From Actinomycetes bacterium (GTDB taxonomy: Bacteria > Actinomycetota > Actinomycetes > S36-B12), in assembly GCA_024641635.1 (NCBI GenBank), contig JAHECS010000002.1:62001-126000 (forward strand): DNA of 64,000 bases. Direction: 5' to 3'. Every line of letters begins with the position of its first letter. Position 1 is the first letter of the stretch. A program made the position numbers and the translations under genes. This document shows, one piece after another, positions 55,268 to 64,000 of the stretch. Below the pieces are notes generated by a model. The model saw only the letters and a list, made by a program, of their open reading frames with translations, was not told the origin of the DNA and did no database searches.

Positions 55268-56221
55268 CTAGGCGAGCGGCGAGGACACCTGTCCGACCAC
55301 GTCGTCGCCGCCGGGGACCGGGATGGTGAGGAAGGGCTCCAGGGCCGACCGATCGACGCCCATCCCGGCCAGGATGGCCGCGACGGCGACCTGCCGGGCG
55401 CGCTCGGACCCGTCGTCGACCTTCACCGCGATCGCCCGGCCGTCGGCGAAGGAGGCGATCCCGACTCCCTCGAACCCGTTCTTCGACGCCAGCCCGGGGA
55501 CGGCCTTCATGAGTCTGGTGACGTCGGAGTACTGACCGCCCACGAACTCCGGGTAGGCCGTCATCGCCGTCCACACCCGCCGCTCGGGCGAGTGCGGCTC
55601 GCCGGCCGCGGAACGCGCCATCGACCGGGCCAGACCGGTGATCGACACCGCCATGACGGGCGCCCCGCAGCCATCGACCCCCAGCTGCCGGACCTGCTCG
55701 CCGGCCAGAGCCTCGACCTGCCAGCGGATGGACTGCTGCAGGGGATGGTCGGGCTCCAGGTAGGTGTCCACCGACCAGCCGTTCACCACACAGGTCAGGA
55801 GCATGGCGGCGTGCTTCCCGGAGCACGTCATCGCCAGTCGCGACGGGCGCCGGTTCTCGCAGACCCACACGTCGCGCTCCTGCGGATCGAGCGGGAAGTC
55901 CGCCGGGTTCTGCAGTGCGTCGGTGGTCAGGCCCGCCATGCCGAGGATCTCGTGGACGCCGGCCAGGTGGGCACGCTCCCCACCGTGCGAGGAGACGGCG
56001 AGCGCAAGGAGGTGGTCCGGCAGGTCCAGCCCGTGACGGACCAGGGCCGCGGCCTGGGCCGGCTTGGCTGCCGATCGGGGGAAGATGACGCGGTCGGGAT
56101 CCCCCCAATGCCGGATCACCTCACCCGTGGCGTTCACCACGACGGCGTGCCCGGTGTGGATGCTCTCGGTGAACCCGTTCCTCGTGTACGTCGCAAGCAC
56201 GGCGGGGGGCGGGGACGTCAC
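55268..56221 (-). CDS. Asparaginase II family protein
   Basis: A 317-residue protein of the asparaginase II (Rhizobium-type, PF06089) family: [18 protein letters not shown] near the start, [15 protein letters not shown] near 52 with the conserved SxxK, AVSSHGGE near 80 and [12 protein letters not shown] near 135 with a second Ser/Lys pair. Such enzymes hydrolyse L-asparagine by a mechanism distinct from type I/II amidohydrolases. The GTG at 56221 excludes upstream sequence that overlaps the divergent dtd gene; 26 bases separate them. Confidence 0.87.
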   Translation of the reverse strand: MTSPPPAVLATYTRNGFTESIHTGHAVVVNATGEVIRHWGDPDRVIFPRSAAKPAQAAALVRHGLDLPDHLLALAVSSHGGERAHLAGVHEILGMAGLTTDALQNPADFPLDPQERDVWVCENRRPSRLAMTCSGKHAAMLLTCVVNGWSVDTYLEPDHPLQQSIRWQVEALAGEQVRQLGVDGCGAPVMAVSITGLARSMARSAAGEPHSPERRVWTAMTAYPEFVGGQYSDVTRLMKAVPGLASKNGFEGVGIASFADGRAIAVKVDDGSERARQVAVAAILAGMGVDRSALEPFLTIPVPGGDDVVGQVSSPLA

Positions 56222-56247
56222 TGCCGAATGATGGCACGCTGGCGCGC

Positions 56248-56712
56248 ATGCGAGCGGTGGTACAGCGATCTCAGGGCGGGTCAGTGACGGTCGAGGGGGC
56301 CACGGTGGGCGCCTTCCAGGGTCCCGGGCTCGTCGTGCTCGTCGGCGTGACTCATGACGACACATCGACAACGGCGGTTCGCCTGGCGGACAAGATCTAC
56401 GACCTGCGGATCTTCGGTGCCGAGCACTCCTCCTCCGCGATCCCCGAGGGGGGGCCGCGCGAGCTGTCCGCCTCAGACCTCGGACTGCCCGTGCTCGTCA
56501 TCAGCCAGTTCACCCTCTACGGCGACACCCGCAAGGGCCGACGGCCGACGTGGGACGCGGCGGCCCCAGGCCCGGTAGCGGAGCCGCTCGTCGCCGCGGT
56601 GGCCGATCGGCTCCGGGAGCGCGGGGCGGACGTCTCGACCGGAGTCTTCGGCGCTGACATGAGGGTGGCACTCGTCAACGACGGCCCGGTGACGATCCTG
56701 CTCGAGGTCTGA
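56248..56712 (+). CDS. dtd: D-aminoacyl-tRNA deacylase
   Basis: A 154-residue DTD that removes D-amino acids from tRNA. Active-site motif [15 protein letters not shown] near residue 88 and the cross-subunit motif [11 protein letters not shown] at the C-terminus (Gly-Pro pair) are both intact. MRAVVQR is the standard start. It acts on the same class of molecule, D-amino acids, as the racemase set at 556-3636, though the two are far apart. Confidence 0.95.
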   Translation: MRAVVQRSQGGSVTVEGATVGAFQGPGLVVLVGVTHDDTSTTAVRLADKIYDLRIFGAEHSSSAIPEGGPRELSASDLGLPVLVISQFTLYGDTRKGRRPTWDAAAPGPVAEPLVAAVADRLRERGADVSTGVFGADMRVALVNDGPVTILLEV

Positions 56713-56736
56713 CGGGGGCCGCGACCGTCTCGCCGG

Positions 56737-57774
56737 TCAGGGGAGGACCACGGGCTCCTGCGCAGCGGCGATCTCGGTCGATGATGCCGGGTCTCGGACC
56801 ACCGCGGGGGCGTCCAGTGGTGCCGTCCTCTTCACGACGGCCGTGGCGATGGGGCCGAGCTCGTGGTGCCAGGCCGCCGTGCCCAGCCAGCCGACGTCGC
56901 GTCCGTCCACGAGCACGGGCGATCCGTGCGCGGGCAGGTGCTCCTCGCTCCCGTCGAGATGAAGCAGGACGAGCCGCCTCGGCGGGTGTCCCAGGTTGTG
57001 CACCCGGGCGACCGCCTCCTGCCCGCGGTAGCAGCCCTTGGCGAGGTGGACACCGGGGCCGATCCAGCCCACCTCGTGCGGCAGCGTGCGGTGGTCGGTC
57101 TCCAGCCCGAGCCTCGGCACGGCCGCAGCGACGCGCAGCGCCTCGAGGGCCCATGTGCCCGCCAGGTCAGGGAAGGCGCCACGTCGCGCCTGGACGTCAC
57201 CGATCGGGACGACCACCTCGCGGCCGACGAACGCTGCAGGGCGCTGCCCGACGTACTTCCCAGCGTCGCCACCCCGGTCGGTCCCCGCGGCGACCCGACC
57301 CCGACCGGCGAAGTCCGCCGGAACCAGCCACGTGACCACCTCGCCGTCGGACTCCCAGACCGGCTCCCACACGACGCCGTACTCCGCTGAGCGGTCCTCG
57401 ACCTGGACGCGCAGCATGAACTGCATGGACCTCAGGTAGTCCGTCAACGCTGCCGCCGTCCCCGGCTGGAGCACGAGCCAGGTGGACTCACCGTCGTCCA
57501 CGACGTGCAGCTCGTGCTCGACGTGCCCGTGCGGACTCAGGATGAGGGCCAGCGCCGACTCTCCCGGGGCGAGGCCCTCGAGTCCCTGCGTCGTGAGGCT
57601 GTGCAGCCAGGTGAGGCGATCCGGTCCGGTCACCGTCACGACGCCGCGGTTGGAGAGGTCGACGGCGGCGGACCCGGCGAGGATCATTCGCTGCTCGCGC
57701 AGGGGTTCGCCGAAGTGCCAGGGCACTCCCAGGTCGGCACTGCCCTCGGGCGGCGGAACGGCTGCGCCGCTCAC
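56737..57774 (-). CDS. ygfZ: YgfZ/GcvT-like folate-binding protein
   Basis: A 345-residue homologue of the tetrahydrofolate-binding protein that supports iron-sulfur cluster assembly. The signature KGCYRGQEAVARVHNLG (K-G-C-Y-x-G-Q-E) is at about 250; GVVTVTGPDRLTWLHSLTTQ near 45 and WALEALRVAAAVPRLG are also family features. The GTG start overlaps the Fur-family stop (GTGA). Adjacent ygfZ and Fur genes are common in actinobacteria. Confidence 0.93.
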   Translation of the reverse strand: MSGAAVPPPEGSADLGVPWHFGEPLREQRMILAGSAAVDLSNRGVVTVTGPDRLTWLHSLTTQGLEGLAPGESALALILSPHGHVEHELHVVDDGESTWLVLQPGTAAALTDYLRSMQFMLRVQVEDRSAEYGVVWEPVWESDGEVVTWLVPADFAGRGRVAAGTDRGGDAGKYVGQRPAAFVGREVVVPIGDVQARRGAFPDLAGTWALEALRVAAAVPRLGLETDHRTLPHEVGWIGPGVHLAKGCYRGQEAVARVHNLGHPPRRLVLLHLDGSEEHLPAHGSPVLVDGRDVGWLGTAAWHHELGPIATAVVKRTAPLDAPAVVRDPASSTEIAAAQEPVVLP

Positions 57775-58217
57775 AGCGGGTCGTCTGGCTCGGGTTCGAA
57801 CGACCGGTCCTTGCAGTCGGCGCACAGCCCGTGCACGCTCACGTGCGAGATGTCGGTCCGGAAGCCGAACTCGGCCTCGAGTGCGTCGACGAAGCCCGCT
57901 GCGCGGCTGGCGGGGACGCTCTGAACGGCCTTGCACCGATCGCACACGAGGTGGATGTGGGTGTGCTCGTCGACGGCGTGGTAGGTGGGCGGCCCGTGCC
58001 CGATGTGCGCGTGGGTCACCAGGCCGACATCCTCGAGGACCTCGAGCGTGCGATAGATGGTGGACAGGTTGACGCCGCTGGCCGTGCGCTGAACCTCGAC
58101 GAGGATCTCCTCCGGCGTTCCGTGCCGCAGGTGCTCGACGGCCTCGAGCACGAGCTGCCGCTGCGGGGTGATGCGGAAGCCCTGGTCGCGCAGGCGCCGC
58201 TCCCAGCCCTCGGTCAC
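57771..58217 (-). CDS. Fur-family metal-dependent repressor
   Basis: A 148-residue Fur-type regulator. The winged helix has GFRITPQRQLVLEAV near residue 13 and NLSTIYRTLEVLEDVGLV near 50. Structural zinc motifs CDRC and CADC are present, along with the metal-sensing HAVDEHTHIHLVC segment. The set fits Fur or Zur; zinc versus iron cannot be decided. Its GTG overlaps the upstream nitrobindin-like gene, forming a four-gene chain (small membrane protein, nitrobindin-like, Fur, YgfZ). Confidence 0.93.
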   Translation of the reverse strand: MTEGWERRLRDQGFRITPQRQLVLEAVEHLRHGTPEEILVEVQRTASGVNLSTIYRTLEVLEDVGLVTHAHIGHGPPTYHAVDEHTHIHLVCDRCKAVQSVPASRAAGFVDALEAEFGFRTDISHVSVHGLCADCKDRSFEPEPDDPL

Positions 58218-58777
58218 GACGGGTCCTCCGCGGCGGCGCCATCCGGCTCGACCCGGTTGAGGGACGCGGCCAGGTGGTTGACCAGCGACTCCCCCACCGC
58301 AGCCATGTCGAACGTCCACAGCAGCCGACCCTCGACCAGCCCGTAGAGCCGATGGCCCTGCGAGTAGTCCTTGGCGCTGGGCGATCGCGTCACGACGTCG
58401 GTGCGGAGCTCGGCCCGGGCGCCCGTGATCACGGCGTTCTCCAGCGCCGTCACCTCGAGGGATCCGTGCCACTGCTCGGCGTACCCGGTGGGGTGCGCCA
58501 GCACGAGCTCGATCTCGTTGTCCGGCCGAGGGCGCCAGAACCCGGCCTCTGTCGCCAGGGGTCGCACGCGTTCGCCGTCGTCATCGAGGAGCCATGACCG
58601 GGACAGGTAGGACAGGAACGGACGGCCGTCGGTGCTGAAGACGACCTCCTGGCCGAAGCGGAAGTCCTCGATCGTGGGGTACTGCCCCGTGCCCACCCCG
58701 ACCCAGCGCCCGATGAGCCATGACAGCGGGCGGAGGTCCTCGGGAACCTCGACACCCGAGCCGTCCGGGGCAAGCAC
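58214..58777 (-). CDS. Nitrobindin-like heme-binding beta-barrel protein (FABP family)
   Basis: A 187-residue protein of the DUF1794/nitrobindin family, implicated in peroxynitrite isomerisation. WLIGRWVGVGTGQYP near residue 20 is the GxWxGxG signature; FLSYLSRSW, ETGFW-type TEAGFWRP and AHPTGYAEQWHG follow. A proximal heme histidine is expected near the C-terminus, where a GHRLYG and a VNHLAASLNR occur. The GTG start immediately follows the stop of the 33-residue membrane protein gene. Confidence 0.88.
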   Translation of the reverse strand: MLAPDGSGVEVPEDLRPLSWLIGRWVGVGTGQYPTIEDFRFGQEVVFSTDGRPFLSYLSRSWLLDDDGERVRPLATEAGFWRPRPDNEIELVLAHPTGYAEQWHGSLEVTALENAVITGARAELRTDVVTRSPSAKDYSQGHRLYGLVEGRLLWTFDMAAVGESLVNHLAASLNRVEPDGAAAEDPS

Positions 58778-58879
58778 CTAGCCCTGTCCCTTGAACAGCT
58801 TGTAGACCACGTAGAAGGCGAACCATCCGGCGGCCGCCATGGCGATCACCAGGAGACCCGTGTAGAAGACCTCGACCAT
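58778..58879 (-). CDS. 33-residue single-pass membrane protein
   Basis: The frame from the ATG at 58879 encodes 33 residues: a short acidic start (MVEVF), a hydrophobic helix around LLVIAMAAAGWFAFYVVY, and a basic end KLFKGQG. Its TAG abuts the GTG of the nitrobindin-like gene. Three signs favour a real gene: codons are third-position GC-rich, TAGGCT lies exactly six bases before the ATG as at other first genes here, and the hydrophobic pattern is coherent. Function unknown; it may anchor or regulate a membrane complex. Confidence 0.62.
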   Translation of the reverse strand: MVEVFYTGLLVIAMAAAGWFAFYVVYKLFKGQG

Positions 58880-58885
58880 GGCTGC

Positions 58886-58891
58886 AGCCTA
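58886..58891 (-). promoter_or_regulatory. Leaderless -10 element (TAGGCT) for the small membrane protein operon
   Basis: TAGGCT on the minus strand, six bases, then the ATG at 58879; identical to the element before the LacI gene. Confidence 0.5.
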
Positions 58892-58928
58892 GCCGTCGCG
58901 TCGTTGGGCGTCGTGAGGAGCGCGGGCG

Positions 58929-59402
58929 TCAGCGAGCCCGAAGCCGGGCGCCCAGCAGGTACATCTCGCACCCGAGGCAGAAGTTGAAGGCGGCGTTGAG
59001 GAACGCCGCCGCCAGGGCGAAGGCGATGGCCACGGTGGCGACGACCGGAACGCCGAGAACCGAGGCTATGAGCGCGATGACCATGAACACGAGGCCGACG
59101 GCCTGTGCGAACCGGGGCGGTGCCGCGTCCTCGAGCTCAGCCGGTGGCGTGAGGCGAGGGCGGACGAGCCTGCGGTACACGATGCCGTAGGGCTGTGCCT
59201 GCAGTCCGACGAGCGCGCCCAGAGCGAAGACAAGGGTCTGCCAGGCGATCAGGACGAAGCCGGCCGGGGTCCCGACGAGGACGAGGGCCACCGCGAGGAC
59301 GACCGTCGTCACCGCCCCGCCGAAACGGGGGCCACGTGGGTCGACCTGCTCACGCGTGCAGTCGCCAGCACCTGCGCTCGTCCTGTCGATCGTGGAACTC
59401 AT
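58929..59402 (-). CDS. DUF4395 membrane protein
   Basis: A 157-residue protein with four predicted helices in two pairs: GAVTTVVLAVALVLVGTP with FVLIAWQTLVFALGAL, then AVGLVFMVIALIASVLGVPV with AFALAAAFLNAAFNFCLGCEMY. RVDPRGPRF-type entry and the NxxFNFCLGC ending define DUF4395, often encoded beside thioredoxin-like proteins, as here. The Cys pair may take part in a redox relay. The ATG at 59402 has AAGGAGG at ideal spacing. Confidence 0.87.
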   Translation of the reverse strand: MSSTIDRTSAGAGDCTREQVDPRGPRFGGAVTTVVLAVALVLVGTPAGFVLIAWQTLVFALGALVGLQAQPYGIVYRRLVRPRLTPPAELEDAAPPRFAQAVGLVFMVIALIASVLGVPVVATVAIAFALAAAFLNAAFNFCLGCEMYLLGARLRAR

Positions 59403-59515
59403 GGCACCTCCTTCGGCCGTAGCGATTGCGAGAAACCTAGGGTCCTGCTCCCGTCGCACGGCCTGGGGTGCCGCAGCAACGAATGCGTGTCTGCTGCAAA
59501 AGGTTCGCAGCGATG

Positions 59516-60034
59516 TCAGATCTCGAAGTCCGGTGATCCCGGCATGAGGTCGCCCAGGGCCGCGATGACGTCCGCCTTCCGTGGCTGCCCGCTCGCGTGC
59601 TTGCGCACCGTCCCCTGCGAGTCCAGGAACAGCACCGTCGGCGTGCGCCGGATGTCGAGGGCCCGGACCAGGTCGAGGTTGTCCTCGGCGTCGATCTCAA
59701 CGTGGGAGACGCCGGGAACGAGGACGGTGACCTCCTCGAGGATCCGACGCGTCGCCCGGCACGGCTGGCAGAAGGCGCTGGAGAACTGGACAACGGTCGC
59801 CCGCTCGCCCATGCGGCCCTCGAGCGCAGCCGCGAGCGCCGCGACCGCGGGGGTGGGGGCGTCGGCCTCGATGTCGACCGGAGGGTCATCGTCGGCGGCT
59901 GGCACGACCCCGGTCAGGGCTGGCGACGGCCCCGCGTCCCTCGCCTCGCGGATCCGTCCGGACGACCTCTGGAACCAGAGGCCGAACACGGTGGCGACGC
60001 CGAGCACGCCCAGAACGACCCACAGACCCGTCAT
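59516..60034 (-). CDS. Membrane-anchored thioredoxin-like protein
   Basis: A 172-residue protein. An N-terminal anchor (GLWVVLGVLGVATVFGLWF) is followed by a ~45-residue acidic linker and a thioredoxin fold with SSAFCQPCRATRR (redox CQPC near residue 90) and the cis-Pro segment RRTPTVLFLD. It probably works as a thiol-disulfide exchanger at the membrane, perhaps with the adjacent DUF4395 protein. The ATG overlaps the alpha/beta hydrolase stop. Confidence 0.88.
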   Translation of the reverse strand: MTGLWVVLGVLGVATVFGLWFQRSSGRIREARDAGPSPALTGVVPAADDDPPVDIEADAPTPAVAALAAALEGRMGERATVVQFSSAFCQPCRATRRILEEVTVLVPGVSHVEIDAEDNLDLVRALDIRRTPTVLFLDSQGTVRKHASGQPRKADVIAALGDLMPGSPDFEI

Positions 60035-60816
60035 GTCCGATCCGAACCTCTCGCACCCGCGGTGCATTCCCGGACCCATGCTCCTATCCGATCGAGGATC
60101 TCGGCGGACACGGCCGACTCCGCGTGGCCGAGATCCGGCTCGATCCACAGGTCAGCCCTCGTGCCGGCACGTTGAGCCGCCGCGTGGATGGCCCGCGGGT
60201 GCTCCAACGGGAAGTAGTGGTCAGCGTCGCCGTGCACGACGAGCAGCGGAATCCCGGGCAGCCGTTCGGCGGCCTCGACGGGCGTGATCGGCAGCGGCTC
60301 GCTCCAGCCGCGGCCGCTCACGCGGGTCCCGCGCAGCCGCATCACCGCCCGTCCCGGCTTGGTCTCGACCATGACGTGCGCGATCCGCATGATCCGGGTG
60401 CCCCGGTAGTACCAGAAGGCCGGGGCGCTCACGCTCACGACTCCGTCAACTCGCCCGGGTCCATCGGCCATCAGCGCCGCCTCCCGAAGGACGACGGCAC
60501 CCCCGAGGGAGAACCCGACGGTGACGACCGTCCGGTAGCCCAGCTCTCGGGCCCACGCGACCGCCGCCTCGACGTCGTGGACCTCCTCGTCGCCGACCGT
60601 GGTGGCCCCGGCGGACCGACCATGCCCCCGCATGTCGATCGCCACGACCCCGCCGTGGGCCGCCAGCCCCTGGATGACCTTCTGGACCCGCTGCTGCCGC
60701 CAGTTCCCGGTGAAGCCGTGCACGACGACCATGCCCAGCTCCCGGTCCGCCGAGGGCACGTGGACCGCACTGAGGCGCACGCCGTCGGACGTCGTCAGGG
60801 TGCGGGTCTCGGGCAC
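60031..60816 (-). CDS. Alpha/beta hydrolase
   Basis: A 261-residue soluble hydrolase. VVVHGFTGNW near residue 32 is the oxyanion region, GFSLGGAVVL near 102 the nucleophile elbow, VHGDADHYFP carries the acid, and DLGHAES the catalytic His. The fold resembles acylglycerol lipases and esterases, but the substrate is not evident. It is the first gene of a two-gene unit with the thioredoxin-like protein and is divergent from glnR. Confidence 0.85.
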   Translation of the reverse strand: MPETRTLTTSDGVRLSAVHVPSADRELGMVVVHGFTGNWRQQRVQKVIQGLAAHGGVVAIDMRGHGRSAGATTVGDEEVHDVEAAVAWARELGYRTVVTVGFSLGGAVVLREAALMADGPGRVDGVVSVSAPAFWYYRGTRIMRIAHVMVETKPGRAVMRLRGTRVSGRGWSEPLPITPVEAAERLPGIPLLVVHGDADHYFPLEHPRAIHAAAQRAGTRADLWIEPDLGHAESAVSAEILDRIGAWVRECTAGARGSDRT

Positions 60817-60926
60817 GGCGCCATTCTCCCCCCGCCGTTCACCTGAGTCCGACCGAGGAGCCCTCCCCGCTGGTGGCGTACCCTGTGCGCAACCGCTCGC
60901 GGGTGAGCGGGTTCAGGAGGTGATAC

Positions 60927-61658
60927 ATGCGGCTGATCCTGCTCACGCGCGCGATGGAGCCCTCCGCCGAGGTCCTCCCTGCGCTCAGCCTCCTGGCGCA
61001 CCACGTCCGCACCATGCCGGCCGAGGCGACCGCACTGCTGAACGCCCCGGCCTGCGACGCCCTGCTGGTGGACGGCCGCCGGGACCTCCCCGCCGTCCGG
61101 GGACTGACGCGACTTCTCCGCCAGACCGGGATCGACGTGCCACTGATCCTCATCACCACCGAGGGCGGGCTGGCTGCGATCCAATGGGACTGGGGGATGG
61201 ACGACGTCATCGTCGACACCAGTTCGCCCGCCGAGGTCGAGGCACGCCTGCGCCTGGCCATCTCCCGGTTGCAGGAGACCTCGGGCACGACGACGGAGAT
61301 GCCCGAGGAGATCCGCAGCGGCGAGCTGCACATCGACGAGGGCACGTACACCGCCAAACTGCGCGGCCGCACACTCGACCTCACCTTCAAGGAGTTCGAG
61401 CTGCTCAAGTTCCTTGCGCAGCATCCGGGCCGGGTCTTCACCCGCGCGATCCTGCTGCAGGAGGTCTGGGGCTACGACTACTTCGGCGGTACCCGCACCG
61501 TCGACGTCCACGTGCGCCGCCTCCGCGCCAAGCTCGGCACCGAGCACGAGGCTCTCATCGGCACCGTCCGCAACGTGGGCTACCGCTTCGTGCCCGCCGG
61601 CACCGACGCGACGACGCGGGCCACGCTGGCGGACGAGTCCGCCGACGTCCTGTCCTGA
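60927..61658 (+). CDS. glnR: GlnR-type orphan response regulator
   Basis: A 243-residue OmpR-family regulator of nitrogen metabolism. The receiver is atypical: [20 protein letters not shown] carries the conserved Asp, but other acidic-pocket residues of true receivers are lacking, as in Gln[20 protein letters not shown] is a GlnR hallmark. The winged helix has [20 protein letters not shown] and [12 protein letters not shown]. No kinase partner is adjacent. An AGGAGGTGAT ribosome site precedes the ATG. The glnR-mshD order matches Mycobacterium. It is a candidate regulator of the glutamine-synthetase-like gene at 34055. Confidence 0.93.
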   Translation: MRLILLTRAMEPSAEVLPALSLLAHHVRTMPAEATALLNAPACDALLVDGRRDLPAVRGLTRLLRQTGIDVPLILITTEGGLAAIQWDWGMDDVIVDTSSPAEVEARLRLAISRLQETSGTTTEMPEEIRSGELHIDEGTYTAKLRGRTLDLTFKEFELLKFLAQHPGRVFTRAILLQEVWGYDYFGGTRTVDVHVRRLRAKLGTEHEALIGTVRNVGYRFVPAGTDATTRATLADESADVLS

Positions 61659-61668
61659 GCGCCCGCCG

Positions 61669-62592
61669 ATGACCAGCGGCTTCACCATCGAGGCCCGACC
61701 TCGCCTCGACTCCGACACGGTCCCCGACCTCGTCGCCCTGGTCGAGCGCGCCACGGAACGTGACGGCCTTCGCCCGCTCTCGGAGCACGTGTGGCTGCAC
61801 CTCAAGGAGGGCGGCGACGAGCGCGGTCAGCACCTCATCGCCCGCAGCCGCGACGGCGACGTCGTCGGCTACGCCCACATCGACGTGACGGATGAGGTCG
61901 AGGGCCCGAGCGCCGAGGTCGTCGTCGACCCCGACGCGCGTCGCCACGGCCTCGGGCGGCAGCTCGTGCAGGAGCTCATCGGTCACTCGCCCGACGGCCG
62001 GCTGCGGCTCTGGGCGCACGGGGAGCATGCCGGGGCGGCCGAGCTCGCGACCAGCATGGGCTTCACCCGCGCCCGCGTGCTGTGGCAGATGCGTCGATCC
62101 CTCTACTCACCCCTTCCCCGCCCTTCGCTGCCCAAGGGGGTCGTCATCCGGCCGTTCCGCGTCGGGCACGACGAGCAGGCCTGGCTCGAGGTCAACACCC
62201 GCGCCTTCACCCACCTGCCCGACCAGGGGCAGTGGACGCGAGCGGATCTCGACCTTCGGATCCATGAGCCGTGGTTCGCCGCTGACGGCTTCCTCATGGC
62301 ATGGCGGGAGGATCGGCTCGTCGGCTTCCACTGGACCAAGGTGCACGGCGGCACGTTCCACGACGGCCACCAGCACCCGCCCATCGGCGAGGTCTACGTG
62401 GTCGGGGTCGACCCGGACGAGCGTGGCCGGGGCCTCGGTCGCGCCCTCACGCTCGTCGGCCTGCGGCACCTCCGGGCCCTGGATCTCAGCCAGGCGATGC
62501 TCTACGTCGACGCGACGAACACGAACGCCATCTCGCTGTATGAGGGGCTGGGATTCGTCAGATGGGACACGGACGTGCTGTTCCGTCGCTGA
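61669..62592 (+). CDS. mshD: Mycothiol synthase (MshD)
   Basis: A 307-residue protein of two tandem GNAT domains that acetylates the Cys-GlcN-Ins precursor in the last step of mycothiol synthesis. The N-terminal domain has VVVDPDARRHGLGRQLVQEL near residue 85; the C-terminal catalytic domain has EVYVVGVDPDERGRGLGRAL near 245 and FHWTKVH. It starts ten bases after glnR, so probably cotranscribed. With mshA it shows the window belongs to a mycothiol producer. Confidence 0.94.
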   Translation: MTSGFTIEARPRLDSDTVPDLVALVERATERDGLRPLSEHVWLHLKEGGDERGQHLIARSRDGDVVGYAHIDVTDEVEGPSAEVVVDPDARRHGLGRQLVQELIGHSPDGRLRLWAHGEHAGAAELATSMGFTRARVLWQMRRSLYSPLPRPSLPKGVVIRPFRVGHDEQAWLEVNTRAFTHLPDQGQWTRADLDLRIHEPWFAADGFLMAWREDRLVGFHWTKVHGGTFHDGHQHPPIGEVYVVGVDPDERGRGLGRALTLVGLRHLRALDLSQAMLYVDATNTNAISLYEGLGFVRWDTDVLFRR

Positions 62593-62649
62593 TCGACCGC
62601 CCCGCACTTGCCGTCACGTCGTTGGCCTCATTGTGGGAACATTCAAAGC

Positions 62650-64000
62650 GTGACCACGTCCTCCATGACCCCGACAGCTCAAGCGGCGGTGGCCTCCACG
62701 ACGGCTGAGGGCGACGCTCCCGAGAAGACCGCGCCCGAACCGCTCCCCGCCGACCGCTTCCTCGACCGAGAGCTCTCCTGGCTGGCCTTCAACCAGCGCG
62801 TGCTCGAACTCGCCGATGATGACGACCTGCCGATCCTGGACCGGGCCAAGTTCCTCGCCATCTTCGCCAGCAACCTCGACGAGTTCTTCATGGTGCGGGT
62901 GGCCGGACTGAAGCGGCGCATCGCGACCGGCATCGCGGTCCGCGCAGCGAGCGGCTACACCCCGCGCGAGGTACTCGAGAACATCTGGGAGCGCACCTAC
63001 GAGCTCCAGCGCGAGCAGGCGCGGCTGTTCAACGACGTGGTGATGCCCGATCTCGAGGCCCAGGGCATCGAGCTGCTGCGCTGGGACGAGCTGACCCCGG
63101 CGGAGAAGGCCGAGACGGAGCTGTTCTTCGACGCGAAGGTGTTCCCGGTCCTCACGCCGCTGGCCGTGGACCCCTCGCACCCGTTCCCCTACATCAGCGG
63201 TCTCTCCCTCAACCTCGCCGTCGTGGTGCGCAACCCGGTCACCGGCACCGAGCTGTTCGCTCGCGTCAAGGTGCCGCCCCTGCTGCCGCGGTTCGCCGAG
63301 GTGGGACCGGCGCGCTTCGTCCCGCTCGAGGACATCATCGCCGCGCACCTGCACACGCTGTTCCCCGGAATGGAGATCCAGCAGACCCACAACTTCCGCG
63401 TCACGCGCAACGAGGACGTGGAGGTGGAGGAGGACGACGCCGAGAACCTCCTGAAGGCGCTCGAGCGCGAGCTCATGCGCCGCCGCTTCGGGCCGCCCGT
63501 GCGCCTCGAGGTCGAGGAGTCCATCGACCCGCACGTCCTCGAGCTGCTCATCGACGAGCTCGGCGTGAACGAGTCCGAGGTGTTCCGGCTGCCCGGCCCG
63601 CTCGACCTCACGGGGCTGTGGACCCTGTACGCCCTCGACCGCGACAAGCTCAAGCAGCGCAAGTTCGTCCCGAAGACCTCCCGGCAGCTCGCCGAGGTCG
63701 AGACGGCGTCCGCGCCCGACGTCCTCGCCGTCATCCGGGAGCGGGACGTCCTGCTCCACCACCCGTATGACTCCTTCTCGACGAGCGTGCAGCTGTTCCT
63801 CGAGCAGGCGGCCCGCGACCCGCAGGTGCTGGCGATCAAGCAGACCCTCTACCGCACGTCAGGCGACTCCCCGATCGTCGATGCCCTCATCAACGCCGCA
63901 CAGGCCGGCAAGCAGGTCCTCGCCCTGGTCGAGATCAAGGCACGGTTCGACGAGCAGAACAACATCGAGTGGGCGCGCAAGCTCGAGGAGGCGGGCGTTC
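62650..64000 (+). CDS. ppk: Polyphosphate kinase (3' end beyond window)
   Basis: The first 450 residues of PPK1, which reversibly makes polyphosphate from ATP; the frame is open to the window end. After an Ala/Glu-rich lead of ~35 residues come [57 protein letters not shown] (N1 and N2 domains) and the catalytic-domain strands LLHHPYDSF and [10 protein letters not shown]. The autophosphorylated His lies downstream. The GTG at 62650 is chosen; an ATG at 62665 is possible. Proximity to glnR, phoU and regX3 fits phosphate control. Confidence 0.95.
   Translation, partial: MTTSSMTPTAQAAVASTTAEGDAPEKTAPEPLPADRFLDRELSWLAFNQRVLELADDDDLPILDRAKFLAIFASNLDEFFMVRVAGLKRRIATGIAVRAASGYTPREVLENIWERTYELQREQARLFNDVVMPDLEAQGIELLRWDELTPAEKAETELFFDAKVFPVLTPLAVDPSHPFPYISGLSLNLAVVVRNPVTGTELFARVKVPPLLPRFAEVGPARFVPLEDIIAAHLHTLFPGMEIQQTHNFRVTRNEDVEVEEDDAENLLKALERELMRRRFGPPVRLEVEESIDPHVLELLIDELGVNESEVFRLPGPLDLTGLWTLYALDRDKLKQRKFVPKTSRQLAEVETASAPDVLAVIRERDVLLHHPYDSFSTSVQLFLEQAARDPQVLAIKQTLYRTSGDSPIVDALINAAQAGKQVLALVEIKARFDEQNNIEWARKLEEAGV

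Overview
The window is 64 kb of uniformly GC-rich DNA with very dense coding and heavy use of GTG starts. Gene content points to a mycothiol-making member of the class Actinomycetes: mshA and mshD, carD, glnR, senX3/regX3 with phoU, an lpqE-type lipoprotein, an XPB-type helicase, a DUF3263 protein, DUF2516 and a hbhA-position protein. Several gene orders match those I remember from Mycobacterium and Streptomyces. I cannot place the genome at genus level. No insertion sequence, phage gene or CRISPR array was seen, and no gene-free stretch exceeds 300 bases.

The left 40 kb is mostly catabolic and transport clusters. After a truncated antibiotic-monooxygenase-like gene (1-540) comes a set that could convert D- to L-amino acids: an N-succinylamino acid racemase, a GNAT transferase and a divergent M20 hydrolase (556-3636). 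Then an XPB-like helicase, glpD, a YceI-like protein and groEL under two tandem CIRCE operators (3685-9254). A seven-gene minus-strand maltodextrin cluster follows (9288-19882): malE, malF, malG, an intracellular GH13 enzyme, an msmK-type ATPase, a secreted GH13 amylase and a second binding protein. A LacI-type operator lies upstream of malE. A kynurenine operon (21307-26661) carries formylkynurenine through 3-hydroxyanthranilate to 2-aminomuconate. A drug-type ABC exporter, tRNA-Thr(UGU) and a DUF1059 protein follow.

From 30256 to 39531 an ethanolamine-type permease, a glutamine-synthetase-like ligase, an aldehyde dehydrogenase, a short-chain dehydrogenase, a PuuD-like hydrolase and a LacI regulator suggest gamma-glutamylated amine use, most simply ethanolamine to glycine. 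Another ABC system is embedded in it. A 33-bp-period repeat array separates the convergent halves.

The right 24 kb is largely conserved core: a kinase-fold DUF4032 protein coupled to a cation antiporter; rlmB, cysS, ispF, ispD and carD with lpqE divergent; regX3/senX3 facing phoU across a PHO-box-like region; mshA, a YbjN protein, gpmA and an AlaX editing protein; a macro-domain protein; DUF2516, a pentapeptide-repeat protein and an HTH regulator; an asparaginase; dtd, ygfZ, a Fur-family regulator and a nitrobindin-like protein with a 33-residue membrane protein missed by length cut-offs; then glnR, mshD and the start of ppk. Many first genes carry a TAnnnT hexamer 6 or 7 bases before the start codon, which implies widespread leaderless transcription.
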